Below are positions 1-13,397 of a stretch of 64,000 bases of DNA, piece after piece (position 1 is the first letter of the stretch; each line of letters begins with the position of its first letter). Under the pieces are notes generated by a model that was not told where the DNA came from, ran no database searches, and worked only from the letters and a program-made list of their open reading frames with translations. Both the position numbers and the translations under genes were made by a program. This DNA comes from Ophiodon elongatus (taxonomy: Eukaryota; Chordata; Actinopteri; Perciformes; Hexagrammidae), in assembly GCA_016806645.1 (NCBI GenBank), contig JACSYO010001810.1, positions 6,964,501 to 7,028,500 on the forward strand, given 5' to 3'.

Positions 1-365
1 CTGTCTGTCCAATCTGATTGGCCTCATTCTCAGGGACGTGGGAGCAGCAAGTCTGCGAATACACAACACACTCACACATGGATACACAAACATGGGCGAG
101 CACGCGTCCAAATACACCTTAAAAAAAACTGTCTCTCTATTTTCACTGCATCCCGAATCGCTTTTACACAGCCAAACATGCACATGCACCACACTTACGT
201 ACTCGCTTGAACATAGATGAGACATTTGGAAGCATGCTAAAAAAACAAATACTGTGCAAAGACAAAACCACTCATGGCAACAGACACAACACAACACAGT
301 ACAGATGTAAGCCAATGCTCTACACACACTGTCACACACGACGCAGAGATCCTGGATGAGTGTGT

Positions 366-367
<2 letters not shown>

Positions 368-415
<48 letters not shown>
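368..415 (+). repeat. (GA)n microsatellite
   Basis: About 48 bp of uninterrupted GA. Confidence 0.95.
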
Positions 416-416
<1 letters not shown>

Positions 417-1040
417 CCAATGGAAAGGCTAATTCTTTTTTTGATATTATTCCCACAGCAGTGCTGATGAGTCTGATAGAATGGCTGCTATTCAACTGCA
501 GGAGGCTCCTAGGAGACTGGTAGAGTTAATGGACCATGTGTGTTCATATTATCATCAGCTTGTGAGCAAGTGTGTGTGTGTGTGTGTGTGTGAGTATTTC
601 AGTCTAAAAAAGGAGGACCATTGGAGGAGTGTGATGAAATAAGCTACAACAACATAAAAGGAACCTAATTGTTCCCTAAAGGCACAGTGTTAGGAAAGAG
701 ACAGGAATAACTCAAACCTCCCACATCCCAGCAGAGACACTGGCAACAACTTAGATGGAAGATTGCGGTTTGTTTTTTTTACTTTTGGAAAAAACAATTG
801 GATAAAAAACATGGCTTGAGGAAAAGTCTGTGAGAGACCTTTGAAATCATGGTTTGTGAATTGTGATATTTGAAATCACAAAACTTGACTTGCTCCTGGT
901 GATTTAAAAAAAAATGATAAGAAATGGGGGACATTCCTGATACTTTTATATAAATTTATTTAAATGTTGTTATTCTTCCAGAAACCATTCGTTCCTATTC
1001 ACTGTTTAGTTAGCATTGATATCCTAATTTAAATCAGCGG

Positions 1041-1104
1041 TAATAACTACTTCAAATGTACGACTGCCCACCAACAGACAGTCATACATTTGAAGTAGCT
1101 ATTA
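1041..1104. repeat. Near-perfect hairpin, 26-bp arms, 12-nt loop
   Basis: Left arm 1041-1066 and right arm 1079-1104 are complementary at 24 of 26 positions. On a minus-strand transcript both exceptions become G-U wobbles, giving an uninterrupted 26-bp stem. The complementarity stops abruptly at both ends. It could be a small foldback insertion or a small-RNA-type hairpin; no known family is recognised. Confidence 0.6.
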
Positions 1105-1418
1105 TGGAAAAGATGCATCCTCATTTAGACATAAGATACATTATAATTGTCGGTACTGGATCAGTTATTAGTGAAAATAAAGCAGAGATGTTTGATGACT
1201 ATGCTAGTGATCTCTAAAACCAATGATGAGATCAACATTTATAGCAATGCACCAGAAGGGTTCCCATGTAAAGCTTTCAGGCAAAGAGGTTTCACATTCT
1301 TGCTCAAGTTTCTTCGTCATCCGTTAATGCATCGGTCAATCAAATACATTTAAGTGCTCATTCCTGGTATATACCTTGATAATGTCAATGGCAAATGTCT
1401 GCTGTTTATCTAAGCATT

Positions 1419-1537
1419 GTTAAGAGAAGACAAATGATAATAGCCATGGTTCTCATGTCAACAACTGTTTTGTCATGTGTCATTCCTTCCCCGTCCAACA
1501 GGTCCTCAGGTTCCCACCATTCCCCTGCTTCACTGGT
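1419..1537. repeat. Dispersed direct repeat, copy 1
   Basis: Contains gacaaatgataata, actgttttgtcat, gtcattccttccccgtcc and cccaccattcccctgct, in the same order as 3028-3131. Short insertions and substitutions separate the two copies. The element type is unknown. Confidence 0.55.
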
Positions 1538-3027
1538 TCTTGATCCAAAACCTTTTATGCAATAACTTTTCAGTCTGTTGTGCAGTGTTTTGGAGTCTGA
1601 TACGCCTTCAGACTCATTGGTCTGAGACCCATTCTGGACTGATTGTATTGCATCTGTGCTTGCAAGTGACCAACGAGACCAACGCAGCATTTTTTAATGC
1701 TGTACTATTTTCGGTTGGAGCAACTGCTACCATGGGGAAGGACTCTGACTCACAACAACCGTCCTTGCTCCTCTTTATCTCAGGTTCATGAAGCATTACG
1801 TTTGGCTTCATGTTCCTCCAAGTGCTCCTTCCATCTTCCGACAGCGGCCCTGTAAAGGCCAGTGCTTCCCCTCCAGAACAGCTTGGGTGGTGTGCCATTT
1901 CCTTAAGACGCACCAATTGGGTTCCCTAAACCTTTCGCAAACATTACCATTCCAAATTCCTGCTTTTATTTCTGTTCTTCTGAGATTACCACAGACCGTG
2001 GCCCCTTTGGCCTCTCTTCTGAAGTCTAGAGTTGCCTGAGTTACAACTACTTAGAGCGCTAATTTCTTCAGCTTGAAACTCTCCACCAGCCATCACCTTC
2101 TGACTCCCCAACCTCTGTCCACATATACAGAACATTGTTCAAAGTTAAGAGGTGAAGTATTTCCAGAGTCCCTTGCAGCTGTTTCCAGCTAAGCCCCAAC
2201 ACATGTGTTGGGTGTACCAAGCCTGTCTGATGGCCTCCCCTTCAATCTGATCCATCTCACCACCAGATGGAGATAAGCTGACATCCAAGCCCGTACCCGT
2301 CAGTTGTGTGATGGTCCCAGTTCTGATGAAACAGCTACAAAGTGGACCCAGGGTTCTCTTGTACCCTTTAGCTCTAAGGGCCTCCTGGAGTTTGAACATG
2401 ATGCTTTTATAGACATTTTATGGCTGGCACAAAGTGGAAAAACACACCACTGAGGGTCAGATCGGGGGGGTCATTTTACACCCTTGCAGATATCCCTGTT
2501 GCCAATATCAGCAAGATGTCCGCTAATGGGAAACCATCATTCAAGCTAAGATGCTATAATTTTAATATTCATCTAATGGTGTACAGTATGTATCTGCAAT
2601 GTATGCCTTTAAATGACAATATTGTACAAACTGATATACTATATCAGTCTAGTCCTACTTTAAAGTGCCAATGGGAAGTTGTTGCCAAGCCTCTGTAAGG
2701 CCCATCAAAGCTCATATAAACACATCAAACAAATACCAACACCCTGGCATTGAAAACCCAGAGAAGCAGCTGTGTGTAAGTGTGTGTGTCCATGTGCTAA
2801 TGTGAATTGAATTTCTAATTTGCTCACATGTGGGCACCATATAGTCTAAGTTAGGCACCTTGGCAAAAACTATGTTAACTGGAAGGACCTTCATGCATAC
2901 TGAGACCAGTGGAAGAATGAGCTTTTTTACAAACATACTAGTTCACAGTGTAACTATGAGATCAACACAATGATGACAGAGGGGGGAATAAAGGATGGGA
3001 AATGAGAGGAAAAATGTACGACATTTA

Positions 3028-3131
3028 TGTTAAGACTGAAGACAAATGATAATAACTGTTTTGTCATCTGTCATTCCTTCCCCGTCCGACAGGCCCTCAG
3101 TGTATTCCCACCATTCCCCTGCTGCACTGGT
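3028..3131. repeat. Dispersed direct repeat, copy 2
   Basis: This is the second copy of the 1419-1537 block, 1.6 kb away and in the same orientation. It lacks about 16 bp present in copy 1 (after gataata). Similarity ends at cactggt in both copies. Confidence 0.55.
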
Positions 3132-4020
3132 ATACACACAATGTATTCTGGCTTGCACAATCAGTACCGTTTCTCTAATCACTGCTCAAAATTAAGTTTC
3201 GTAATTTTGTTTTTTACCAGCAGCAGCCACAGTTGCCCACCAGCCCAAGTGGTCAGTGTGTCCCTGAAGTTGAAAAAGGCTGTGAATGGTAGGCATGCTG
3301 AGTGGAAGGTTACTTGAGTAACTATCGCTCATAGCTAAAGGCCCCTCTACACCACATTTCCAATTCCAAAGTTTAACCAGAGATATCTGCATCCTAACAG
3401 CCCAGTATCCAAGGAGTTATGTTCATATTGGATGATTTCACACCTCACAATTTAATCTGCCCGTAACTATGTATTTTAGTTGCCTGACCCTAACCAGAGC
3501 TTAATCAAGGTTATTTGCATAACCACAATATTTCACTATTCTTAACCCATGGCCCTTCACAAATATTATAGAAAGTGAGATTATTTTTTTAAGTTGACAT
3601 TGACCATAATGCTGGGTTTTGGAGATCGTCCAATGTTTTGTTTTTTTTACATTTTGTTTGGCTATAGGGTTGGTCTCACAGGTCGTTGTAATTATGAATA
3701 TGTAAAATGGAGAACTGGGCAGCTGGGAGCAAAGAAGAAAGCTGGTAGTAAGGAAGAAAGGAATACATTTTGGAGTAGTCTAAATTCAAATGACTATGAA
3801 TGTAAAAGGAGAACATAATACTTGCATCATGCAGTTTCTTGGTCCTTGACTGATTTAGTATTAAAGTCAGCTTTTACGTGTATCCAATTTAAAGTTAGTG
3901 CTTATCTTGAACAGGCTGTCTTTACAAATGTGTGCATTTGTTGTTGTGCTGCATTTTGTATGATAAGTGACAAGTAAAAAAATAAGAGAAGGTAGATTTT
4001 AAGTTGATAAAGCTGATGTG

Positions 4021-4042
4021 GGTTAGGGTTAGGGTTAGGGTT
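4021..4042 (+). repeat. Short interstitial telomere-like repeat
   Basis: About 3.5 uninterrupted copies of TTAGGG. Too short to imply a chromosome end or fusion. Confidence 0.8.
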
Positions 4043-4997
4043 CACTGTGTTAGCTGTGTGGTTAAGTGGATGATTAGTGTGACAGTAGTTAAATAAGGGG
4101 GGCATTTATGCGTCAAGCCATTATGTAAAGTGGAAAATATTATATTATATAGTATTTATTCTGGAAATGTGACGTAACAAATATAGGTGCTGGCTTATAA
4201 AATAAAAAAAAACACAAATATGTGTACTCGAGTGGCCTGGTTCAGGATATCATTACTGTAATCAAAATAGTCATTATTTTCATTATCATCACAACCATAA
4301 TGCTTTTTTAAAAAAATAAATATTCTATTGTGTACATGCTAAGTTATTACACGGCCCAAATCAAATCAAATCAGCTATCCAGCTACTTGAAATTGTATAA
4401 AACGTGGCAGCCAAAGTGGTCCATTTGGATAGAAACATGTAACCAAACAGAGGGTCTATTCTCCTCCAGAGCTCATTTGCATTTCCCTTGGTGTTAGCAA
4501 CTCTGCTTCACAAACTCTTTCCTTCACTTACACATGCAGACACACACACTCATAGTGAGGGGCGTGCGTGGGCAGATAGAGAGGAATCCCTGATAAGCCA
4601 GTAGCCTGGCGAAGGGCATAGAGAAAGGAATGGCAGCTATGTCGGGCATTCACAACACTGTGTGGTGTCACCAAACAAAGCCTTCCCTTCTCCCGCTTGT
4701 CAAAGACACCATTGTGGCGTGAGGAGAGAGCCTTTATATCACACACACATTCCACGCATGCTCCCCGCCACCACACACGCACACGCACACACACACACAC
4801 ACAAACACACGCCCACATCCTACCATGTAAACATTTTTACAGATAAAGATGCAAACACGAAAGCATTTATATTCATTGTGTTTTTTTTCTTCCAATATTA
4901 ACAATTCACACACAGTACATGCATGTACAAAGTCAAAGTTCATATGAAGAGCTACAAACACACAAAAAAAAAAAAACTATGTGACAAACGGGTGCAA

Positions 4998-5000
4998 ACA

Positions 5001-5066
<66 letters not shown>
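4998..5066 (+). repeat. (CA)n microsatellite
   Basis: About 69 bp of CA with one TA interruption. Shorter CA runs lie nearby at about 4775-4805. Confidence 0.95.
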
Positions 5067-5067
<1 letters not shown>

Positions 5068-5328
5068 GCACAAAGGCACATGTTGACAGGATGGAGACTT
5101 CCAGCAGAGAGGCTGGCATTCCCAGCATGGAGCCCCCAGTGAGAGTTACCTGTGAGGGGGTGGGAGCAAGGGGAAGCTTCCCTGCTCACTGGAAGTCTGG
5201 GAAGTTAATGACAGCTGACAAACTCACTGGGGGGTTGACAGCGAGAGTGTATGAGGGTTGTTCCTGTAAGAGAGAGGGAGGCTGTCTGTGTGTGTGAGAG
5301 CGAACGCGAGATAGAGAGAGAGGGAGAT

Positions 5329-5332
<4 letters not shown>

Positions 5333-5379
<47 letters not shown>
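5333..5379 (+). repeat. (GA)n microsatellite
   Basis: About 47 bp of GA inside a longer purine-rich stretch (5267-5390). Confidence 0.95.
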
Positions 5380-5386
<7 letters not shown>

Positions 5387-6657
5387 TGGTAGCCTCTTCC
5401 TGTTGCTCTGACAAGCTCCTGACTGCTCCTGCCACCTCCACCTCAGCCACAAAGGACTCATGGGAAGGTGGACATGACAGGAGGGCGGGACTCACATATG
5501 TCTCGTGTCTGACTTTGCAGAGTGACTCTGCAAACACCTGTCAATCACTGTCGAGAGCTACAGTACAGCGGGAATGTGCGTGCTTGTATGTGATTTAACA
5601 GTAGCATAAAGGATTGGGATCAAGCTTTTGAGATTTGAGGTTTGAGTGTGAGGGCATTAAAGTGAGTCTGGTGGCAGGGAGAAAGAAAAGCTTGTGTGTT
5701 TTAACAAACCCGAAGCTTTTGTGCTGATGTTGCAAAGCATTCAGTTTATCGGATGCTGCTTAATTTATTTTCAGATTTCTTTCTGAAGTTTGTGCAACAT
5801 TTAGAAGTCCATATGACATCCTATCAGTTAGGTAGATTGGGTAATTGATCAGGGCACGGCATGTAGGAAGGTGGACAACACCAACTTTATCTCATTAAAA
5901 GATATTGGGGAAACCAATCTGCCTGAACATCACTATGTTACCCACATTACTTTATGTGGTTTGCCGATGGGTGGAGAGGGGTGGGTGGGCAGCAGATGCT
6001 GACAGGTTGAGATTATTTGGGGCTGGCTCTCCTGTCAGCCTCGTAGAGAGCTTCCCAGCATGAGGGTAACCATCACAGAGGAAGTTCCCAACTTCACTTC
6101 CCTATGTTACAGTGACAGGGCCTACCAGGACTCCGGGCCTGGACAAGAAGTCCTGCTGAGGGGCTTACTGGCCGCAGGGTGCCTGGTTAGATTGGTGGAT
6201 AAAGACCTAGACAGTAGGGGCTGAGTACAAGGACAATAGAGGGACAGTAGAGGGACAGTAGGGGAGAAGGGAATTACCTGCCAATTAGGCAAAGTTAATG
6301 TGAAGAATGATGGATGTCAACCTGTCAGAACCCGGGAGGTGGGGGGATCAACTGGATAAGCACCATGTTATCCCTCAGATTACACTCTCCACTGACATGA
6401 TCACACACACAAACACACACACGCATGCACGCACAGGCACACTTTCAGTTTGTACACCAATAAACAATGCTATTGCTAGTCTAATTTACATCAATAATTC
6501 CGTCCAAGTAAAATTATCCATTTAATCTTGTAGTCCATAACCAAATAAACCTTTTAATTTCGGAGTTTGGCATAAAGATAAAATGTTATTTGGATTATAT
6601 AAAGTTACGTCTGAAGAATAAACTGGAGTCATTTTTATTTATTATTGGTTAGCAATC

Positions 6658-6663
<6 letters not shown>

Positions 6664-6725
<62 letters not shown>
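6664..6725 (+). repeat. (TA)n microsatellite
   Basis: About 62 bp of alternating AT, self-complementary. Confidence 0.95.
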
Positions 6726-6730
<5 letters not shown>

Positions 6731-7514
6731 GGGATACAGGGCTGGACAGATTCATCTTATTTTCTTTTTGGTCTCTTCAGGATAATCTTCGATATTATTC
6801 AAAAGACAAAATCAAAACAGTAACCTCTTTTAAAAATGTTCTGTCTAAAATGGTTGTGGAAATACAAAGAATATAATCGGTTTTCTCGCAGCAGATGGGT
6901 AAAGAAGATTACCATCATAGAAGAGGAGGTCCTGAAGTAATTGCTTTCAGTCCATTTTTGTGATGCCGGTTGGGCTGTTGCACTCAACATGAGGTACAAG
7001 GGAGTTGAAAAAGTCCCCAAAGTTCGACAGGATAAACAGGATATCTACAAAGGTACTGAAACTGAATTTTGCATATAGGTAAGTTAAAAACAAGTAAGCT
7101 CAGCAACAGCTACCACATTTTAGCCGGTTAGCTCCTGTTAGGTAGAGGAACCACAAGGCCAAAGTAATATTCTTTTTTCTTTCTAGATTCATCTAAATTT
7201 GTTTGTGGAATTAATTTAATCAAACACTACGATTTGGGATCCTTTGTCACAAGCAGACCTGTTTTATTTTGTGTGCTACATAAGAGGAATATGATACATA
7301 AAGGCATACGTTGATGGAATGGTGAGTTATGGAAGAAAATAAAAACCTTGGCCTTTGTACTTTGCACTAAATTTGTTGACCCCGGGTTTCCTCAGAGTGC
7401 TCAAACAGGCCATGGACATGTAGGCCGGATGATTTGGAAAATCTAATTTACCACTACCGGAAGATTTCACGTGCTATCTTTCTGTTATACTGACACCCTT
7501 TTGGGCGTTTCTCT

Positions 7515-7600
7515 GCCTGTCACCTAATGCATGCTGGGATAGCCTCCAGTTCGCTGTGACCTTGTATAAAAGGCAGAGGAAATATATAGATAGATGTATT
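7515..7600 (+). mobile_element. LINE/SINE 3'-tail fragment
   Basis: The phrase atgctgggatagcctccagt, followed by a gaccttgtataaa-like segment and ending in tagatagatg, matches the 3' tail shared by many fish LINEs and SINEs (gctgggataggctccag ... ggataagcggtatagat). No upstream coding part is recognisable. Confidence 0.5.
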
Positions 7601-8570
7601 TCAATTGGCTTCCAAATAGGCATGAATTTGACAAAGATGATAGTGATGATTTTCACAATTTTTAATTAACTGTTGATTTCAGTTGGGGGTTTATGGATTA
7701 CTGACAAACAAATTGAACATATGAGGAAACATTTAATCTCGATAATCTTGGGAAGTTTATTATGTTTACATGATAAACTAGAAATATTTGATTTGTGGTA
7801 AAAAAAATAAAATGCAGACATCAGAATAAAAATGTCTGTCTTTAAACATAATATCAGTCGAGGTCTTGTTTACACAAAGACACCCTGCTTTCTCTTATTG
7901 TGTAATGCTGCACAGCTTGCAACTCCACATCTCCCTCAGGACACCATCCTTTAATTGTTTTAATCCTCAGTGGAAACCTGGTTTCAGTGACAGCTTTAAA
8001 GTAAAAAACTAAACAAAAAGCAATCTGGGTCAATGGTCCAGGAATGTCCCTCTGTGGCTCTGGTATGTGTGGTATGGTCATTATGGTCAGCCTGGGACAG
8101 TAGCAGCAGGTAGGGTCACATAACACAGGTCAGGATGATTGACAAGCAGGTGCCAGAGCAAGGGATTCCCCACTGCTGAGTAACTGTGTTTTCAGCTTCT
8201 TTTCAACTGATTTAGCTCAGAATAACCACAATATAAGATGCCACTAGGAAATGCTTGCCATTTTACTAATTCTAATATAAATTGTGTAGTATTTATATTG
8301 TTATTGAGTACTGTCATCTTCATTGAAAAAATAAGTTGCTGCACTAATTTCTACACTGATGGTTTTATATATATATATATATTCGTTAGAGTAGCATCAC
8401 AATTGTACAGTTAAATGAATCTAGGACCATCCCTCTTCATAAAACCCCTAAAAACAGGAAACGAGACAAGACAGGACACTGACAGATCATTTTCTTTATG
8501 GAGAATCAGCACTGATTCAGCCCAGAGAGAGAGTGTGTGTTTCTGTTTGTGTGTGTGTGTGTGTGTGAGG

Positions 8571-8643
8571 TAGAGAGAGAGAGAGAGAGAGAATATGAGA
8601 GGGTGAGAGAGGGAGAGAGAGAGAGAGAGAGTGAGAGAGAGAA
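8571..8643 (+). repeat. Interrupted (GA)n microsatellite
   Basis: GA run with AT and GG interruptions, preceded by a TG run at 8545-8568. Confidence 0.9.
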
Positions 8644-11226
8644 ATAATATGAGAGGGTGAGAGAAAGAAAGAGAGAGATACATAGTTTTATGGAGATTTA
8701 AATCTGCTGCAGTGTCCTCGACAAATCCCATCACCTCAAGGTGCACTGCTCCACCCTGACCTCTGACCTCCCTGTGGGTTGAAGAGAGAGAGAGCTCAAA
8801 AAAGAGCCACACAACTTATATCAGTTTGCCATTTGTTCAGTACATTATAAATGATGGCTTGACTCGTTTTTGAGGGTCAGCAAAACACTGTTACACACCG
8901 AAAACAAGATAATGAAAGACACCAGAAAGGAAAAGCTTCTGTTTAGAACACATGGTTAGTTTAATCAGCTGGTGGAGGCCTCCCTGACCAGTGTAAGTGA
9001 CTGTGTTTTCATTAAGTTAATATTAGTTTGTGCGAGCAGTTAACATCCATAACACACTGTGTGTTGTGAAATCATTTTAAAAACCTGATTTGAAAACTGC
9101 CTCAACCTACTTTATGGGATTGTTGTTTTTTTTTTTCTTTCTTTTATATGCTGTTATTACACGACCCTGCCTTTGCAGAACAACTGTGTCTGCTGCTAAA
9201 CAAATTGGCTAAGATTTACTATTTCAAAACATACATTATATCTGAGGCAGAGTGAGAGCGCTATTATACACTGAACTGTCCCTTTAAGCCACTCAGTCAC
9301 CGATAAGAATGTCATACAGCCTCCAGAGGAATGCTTTAATATCCTATAAAGATTGAAATGTTGTTTAATTTGTTGTTGTCATGGCTTGGAGTGGGCTAAC
9401 TTCTACGGTAAAAAAAAGAAAAGAAAGTCCATTAGCTACATTCCAGAAATAGCGAACTGCTGTATAAAACGTCGTAAAAGTCGAATCCCTGCTACTAGAT
9501 GCAGGCAGGGCTGTGACGAAGCAGCCTACAGTGGAGAGTGAGCAGGGGAAACAGGTGTTGGTTGCTAAATGTGCTTTCAGCGAGCAGAGGAATGACAGCT
9601 ATGTACTGGCCTCTGTGGTTACTGGCACATTACCCAGAGTGGAGCTGACAGAAAAACCTACTGCTGCTGCAGCTACTCCGGCCTTTATGAATGGAGTGCC
9701 TTTCCCTCTGATGGGAAGAACGGATTGTAGTTTAGTAAATGGACTAAAAGGAACAATATGCAGTTATTATATTCTGTGTGTATTAATCTTTATTTCCCCC
9801 AATCCAACTGAGCTGCTGGTTCTTTTCTTGCACTTTTGTTTCGTTATTTCCTTTCGTTACCTCAGTGTCCAGGGCAATCTGAATCTGTGATATTTCGAGT
9901 CAGACCTAATTAAGCGGGAATTCAAAAATACATCGTCAGAAATCTGGTGAGGGGAGGGGCCGCTCCGTGTGTGGGCAGGCCGAGGAATGTCGCTGGCCTG
10001 TGTTATGGGTGGATGTTTCTTGCTGTACATTGTAAACAGGCGTAAATGTTGATCTTTTCCTGTAGTGTGAGTGTGTATTGAATTTTGATTTAACAGCCTG
10101 CCCTCAGCTGTTGGAGATCCAACAGACCCGATCCTTGCCACGCTCAGGATCATGGACCTGTGCAAATCTTTCCCCTCTCGTGCCACATGAAACACCCTGA
10201 AGTGACACAAGTGAAGCCATATTCAGGGAACCGTTTAGTGTATTCCCTTTTCTGTGAGAGAACAGCACAGTGGGCAGTGCCGATGTCTCTCACGTTGGTT
10301 AGCTGTCTCATCAAACCAGTTACCTTTACTACAGCAGCTGTGCAGAAATCTAACGGCGATTAAGAAATAAAGGCAGAGAAGATGAAAGGAAACAAAACGA
10401 CAGTGGTAGTTCAATAAAATCCCCAAAAAGCGATTCAAAGCTGCTCTAATCAATATTTTTATATTCACAGTAGATCAAATGACGTGCAATGTGAAACGGT
10501 TAGCTGATCACCTGATGCTTTGAGCAAACTGTTTGCATTTTCTGGCCAGCAACTTTACTTTTGTGCCTCAGTCTCACAGCTCTCATCAACCCTGTTTCCA
10601 GTAGCGGCAGCAGAAGCAGCAGGAAGCTTTCTTTCAGGGAAAAACACGACCAGATATGACCAAAATCCGAAGTTTGGTGTGCAAAACTTCCAAAATCATT
10701 TTGTTGACTTTGGGGCACCCATCGTCCACTGTATTTGCTGTAATGTACCTCCATTACATGATTTGTTCGTTGGACCTGCAGCATTAGGTGCATAATTGGT
10801 TATAAAAGAATAAATGTGACGTAACAATTGACTAATATTGTTTTGATTCTCATAATCCTGATGTTTAACTGGCATCTCCTCTCCCTGGGTGTTCCTAGTG
10901 ACTTTGCAATGAGCAATCAGGTATCATTTAACAAAGAAGACTTTGCGAATCGAGCATAATCAGCAGGACAAGTGTTCTCTGACGCTCCCAGCACGCTTCA
11001 TTAGGCTGCCCTGTTGACACAAACAGTGGTGAAAGCTGAGCCTCTCACTAATGCCCCTAATACTCGCACGAGGAGGGCAAATTAGCTATAATTACCACAG
11101 TGATTTGTAGGCGTGAAGCTGGTTCTTGGAAGTGAGAAAAAGTTTGTTTAAAGGGAAAAGGGAAGAAACGGGAGTGAGATTATGATCATGCCATATGCCT
11201 CTTTAACTCTCCTTTAATGTTTTTTT

Positions 11227-11256
11227 TCTCCTCTCCTCTCCTCTCCTCTCCTCTCC
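11227..11256 (+). repeat. (CTCCT)n pentanucleotide repeat
   Basis: About six units of a CTCCT-type pyrimidine pentamer, followed 120 bp later by a short CT run. Confidence 0.9.
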
Positions 11257-12356
11257 GTCCTGATCTCTATTTTTATATAGTTTTGTGTTCAGACAGCTGG
11301 TGTTGTGTTGCTGATTGTGAGACTAATCATCCGCTCAATTACTCTGGAATGTGTAGCTGGGTCGTGTTATGACTGATCAGCTTTCCCTCTCTCTCTCTCT
11401 CTCCCACTCTTTCTTTTCATCTCTTTTTGTGGACTCTCTACAATTTGCAACTCTCTTTCAGCATCTGCTTTTCTGTCTCCAGTTCTCTTGCTGTTTCTTC
11501 AGCATTCGATTCAATTCAATTCAGTTTAGTTCGGTGACTGGCTGGTCAAGGATAATCTGGATATTCCCGTGGGACCTTATCAAAGAAAATTGTGAAAAAT
11601 GAATCACATTTCTGGAAGGATCAGACATTTCTCAATCACTTCATCGTGTGAGACAGAAAGATGATTTTGCTCCTTTTTGAAGGTAACATTATGGCTCAAC
11701 GTTTCCTCAAAAAAAGGCTCATATGATATCTTACGAGAAGTTATTTCAAATTTTTCTCGCGCTTCCCTACGAATGTCCAGCAACGTGTCTATTTGCGCAA
11801 ATCACATGCATACAGTTTTTTCAAAATAAACTTCTGTTTTCACAGGAAACATTTTTGTTGGTTAGGTTTTTGGAAAAGATCGGGTTTGGGTTCAAATAAG
11901 GACAGAAGGTATGTCACAAATAAATCAATATACCTTAGATATTTAAGTTTTGCCTTCGTGTTCAGTAAATTAAGGTTTGGAAAACGCGTGTTTTACCTCC
12001 CCTCCTACTTTCCTCTGCCCTTCTTCTGAATATAAAAATGACACATTTAAAAAAAAAAAAATTAAAGAGATAAGAACCAGGCCGGGGTTTAGAAGACAGG
12101 AAGCTCAGTCTGACTCAGGATCATGAAAGGTTCATGTCCAGGTCAGGAGGAAATACGAATTCCAAGAAAATAAAAGAAGAAATAAAACTACCTCCTTCCA
12201 ATTCTTAAGATTAATGCCATTTTCTGTTACAGAAAAGAAGCAAATATTGGTTACAAAAGAGGCAATCATGGCAATGAGGACATGAGGACCCAAAGCCCAG
12301 ATTGGCCTTGGGCTTGTCCTTTTTTCATTTGGTGTCCTTTGTGCATGGAAACATGG

Positions 12357-12359
<3 letters not shown>

Positions 12360-12428
<69 letters not shown>
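12360..12428 (+). repeat. (TG)n microsatellite
   Basis: About 69 bp TG, with a second short TG run at 12440-12457. Confidence 0.95.
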
Positions 12429-12432
<4 letters not shown>

Positions 12433-13234
12433 ACATACGGGTGTGTGTGTGTGTGTATGGGCTTGTAATTGGGTTTGTCTGACGGTCAAAAGTGTAATTT
12501 TAAGAATAAAAAAGATAAAAAAATCTATCCATTTGGAAAGATGTAGCAGACTGTGGCTATAACAACACATAATAAAGGAGCATCGCTTTGATCACTGCCG
12601 TATTTGATCAATTAGTGATGTAGAGTCACTAAATACACAAGTATACTGCATGACAAAGTCAGCAATTATTGCTTTGAAGATCTTAAAGATCAGCACAAAG
12701 CAACTGCGATTTAAACTTTAATTAAAAGCAAATGCTACACATGCAACATTTCCTAAATTACTGACTGCCCCGTTTTCATAACCCTTTTTTATATAATTGA
12801 AATATGAATTCACTTTTATGTAGCTTCTAGCTCTATATTACTGTATCTGTTCTTCCTCCAGTGGAAGTGCCTGTGGTGATTTTCCAAGCCTTCCAGTGGG
12901 AGGCCTGTTAGTTAGCATATAAGAACACTACATGCTGATGCAGAAGCTATATGCTAATGCTAATAAGGAGCTCTGGTGGAGAGGAGAGCAAAGGGAAGGA
13001 TGTGCTTTGCAAGAAAATCTTCTAAAATCTTTTTTCCACCTGGTCTCTTGCTTTTTTTTTGTGAGCTCTAACAATCTCAGAGGCCAGATGTATTAAACCC
13101 TGATGGGTGATTTACAGAATTTCATACAGACAATGTATCAATGTATACACAATTATAAAGATGTTTTCTGTATGAATGTGTAACATTTACATCTAAATTA
13201 AAGCCGATTGTTTTATTGCTGAAAAGAACACACG

Positions 13235-13397
13235 CAAACATGGCAAACAGGGCAAACATGGCAAACAGGGCAAACAGGCCAAACATGGCAAACATGGCAA
13301 ACAGGGCAAACAGGGCAAACATGGCAAACAGGGCAAACAGGGCAAACAAGGCAAACATGGCAAACAGGGCAAACATGGCAAACATGGCAAACAAGGC
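13235..13397. repeat. 9-bp minisatellite (AAACAKGGC), about 18 units
   Basis: Eighteen head-to-tail 9-mers alternate mainly between aaacatggc and aaacagggc, with rare aaacaaggc and aaacaggcc. Because the unit is a multiple of three, long frames are open on both strands; these are by-products, not genes. Confidence 0.9.

Noticed and set aside
6799..7020. 73-codon minus-strand frame
   Set aside because: AT-rich, with no recognisable domain. Chance frame.
9353..9890. Overlapping frames with Lys/Arg-rich and hydrophobic segments
   Set aside because: They look faintly repeat-like, but no domain, second copy or gene structure is visible in the window.
13235..13397. CRISPR-like array
   Set aside because: Units are contiguous 9-mers without spacers, and this is a vertebrate genome.
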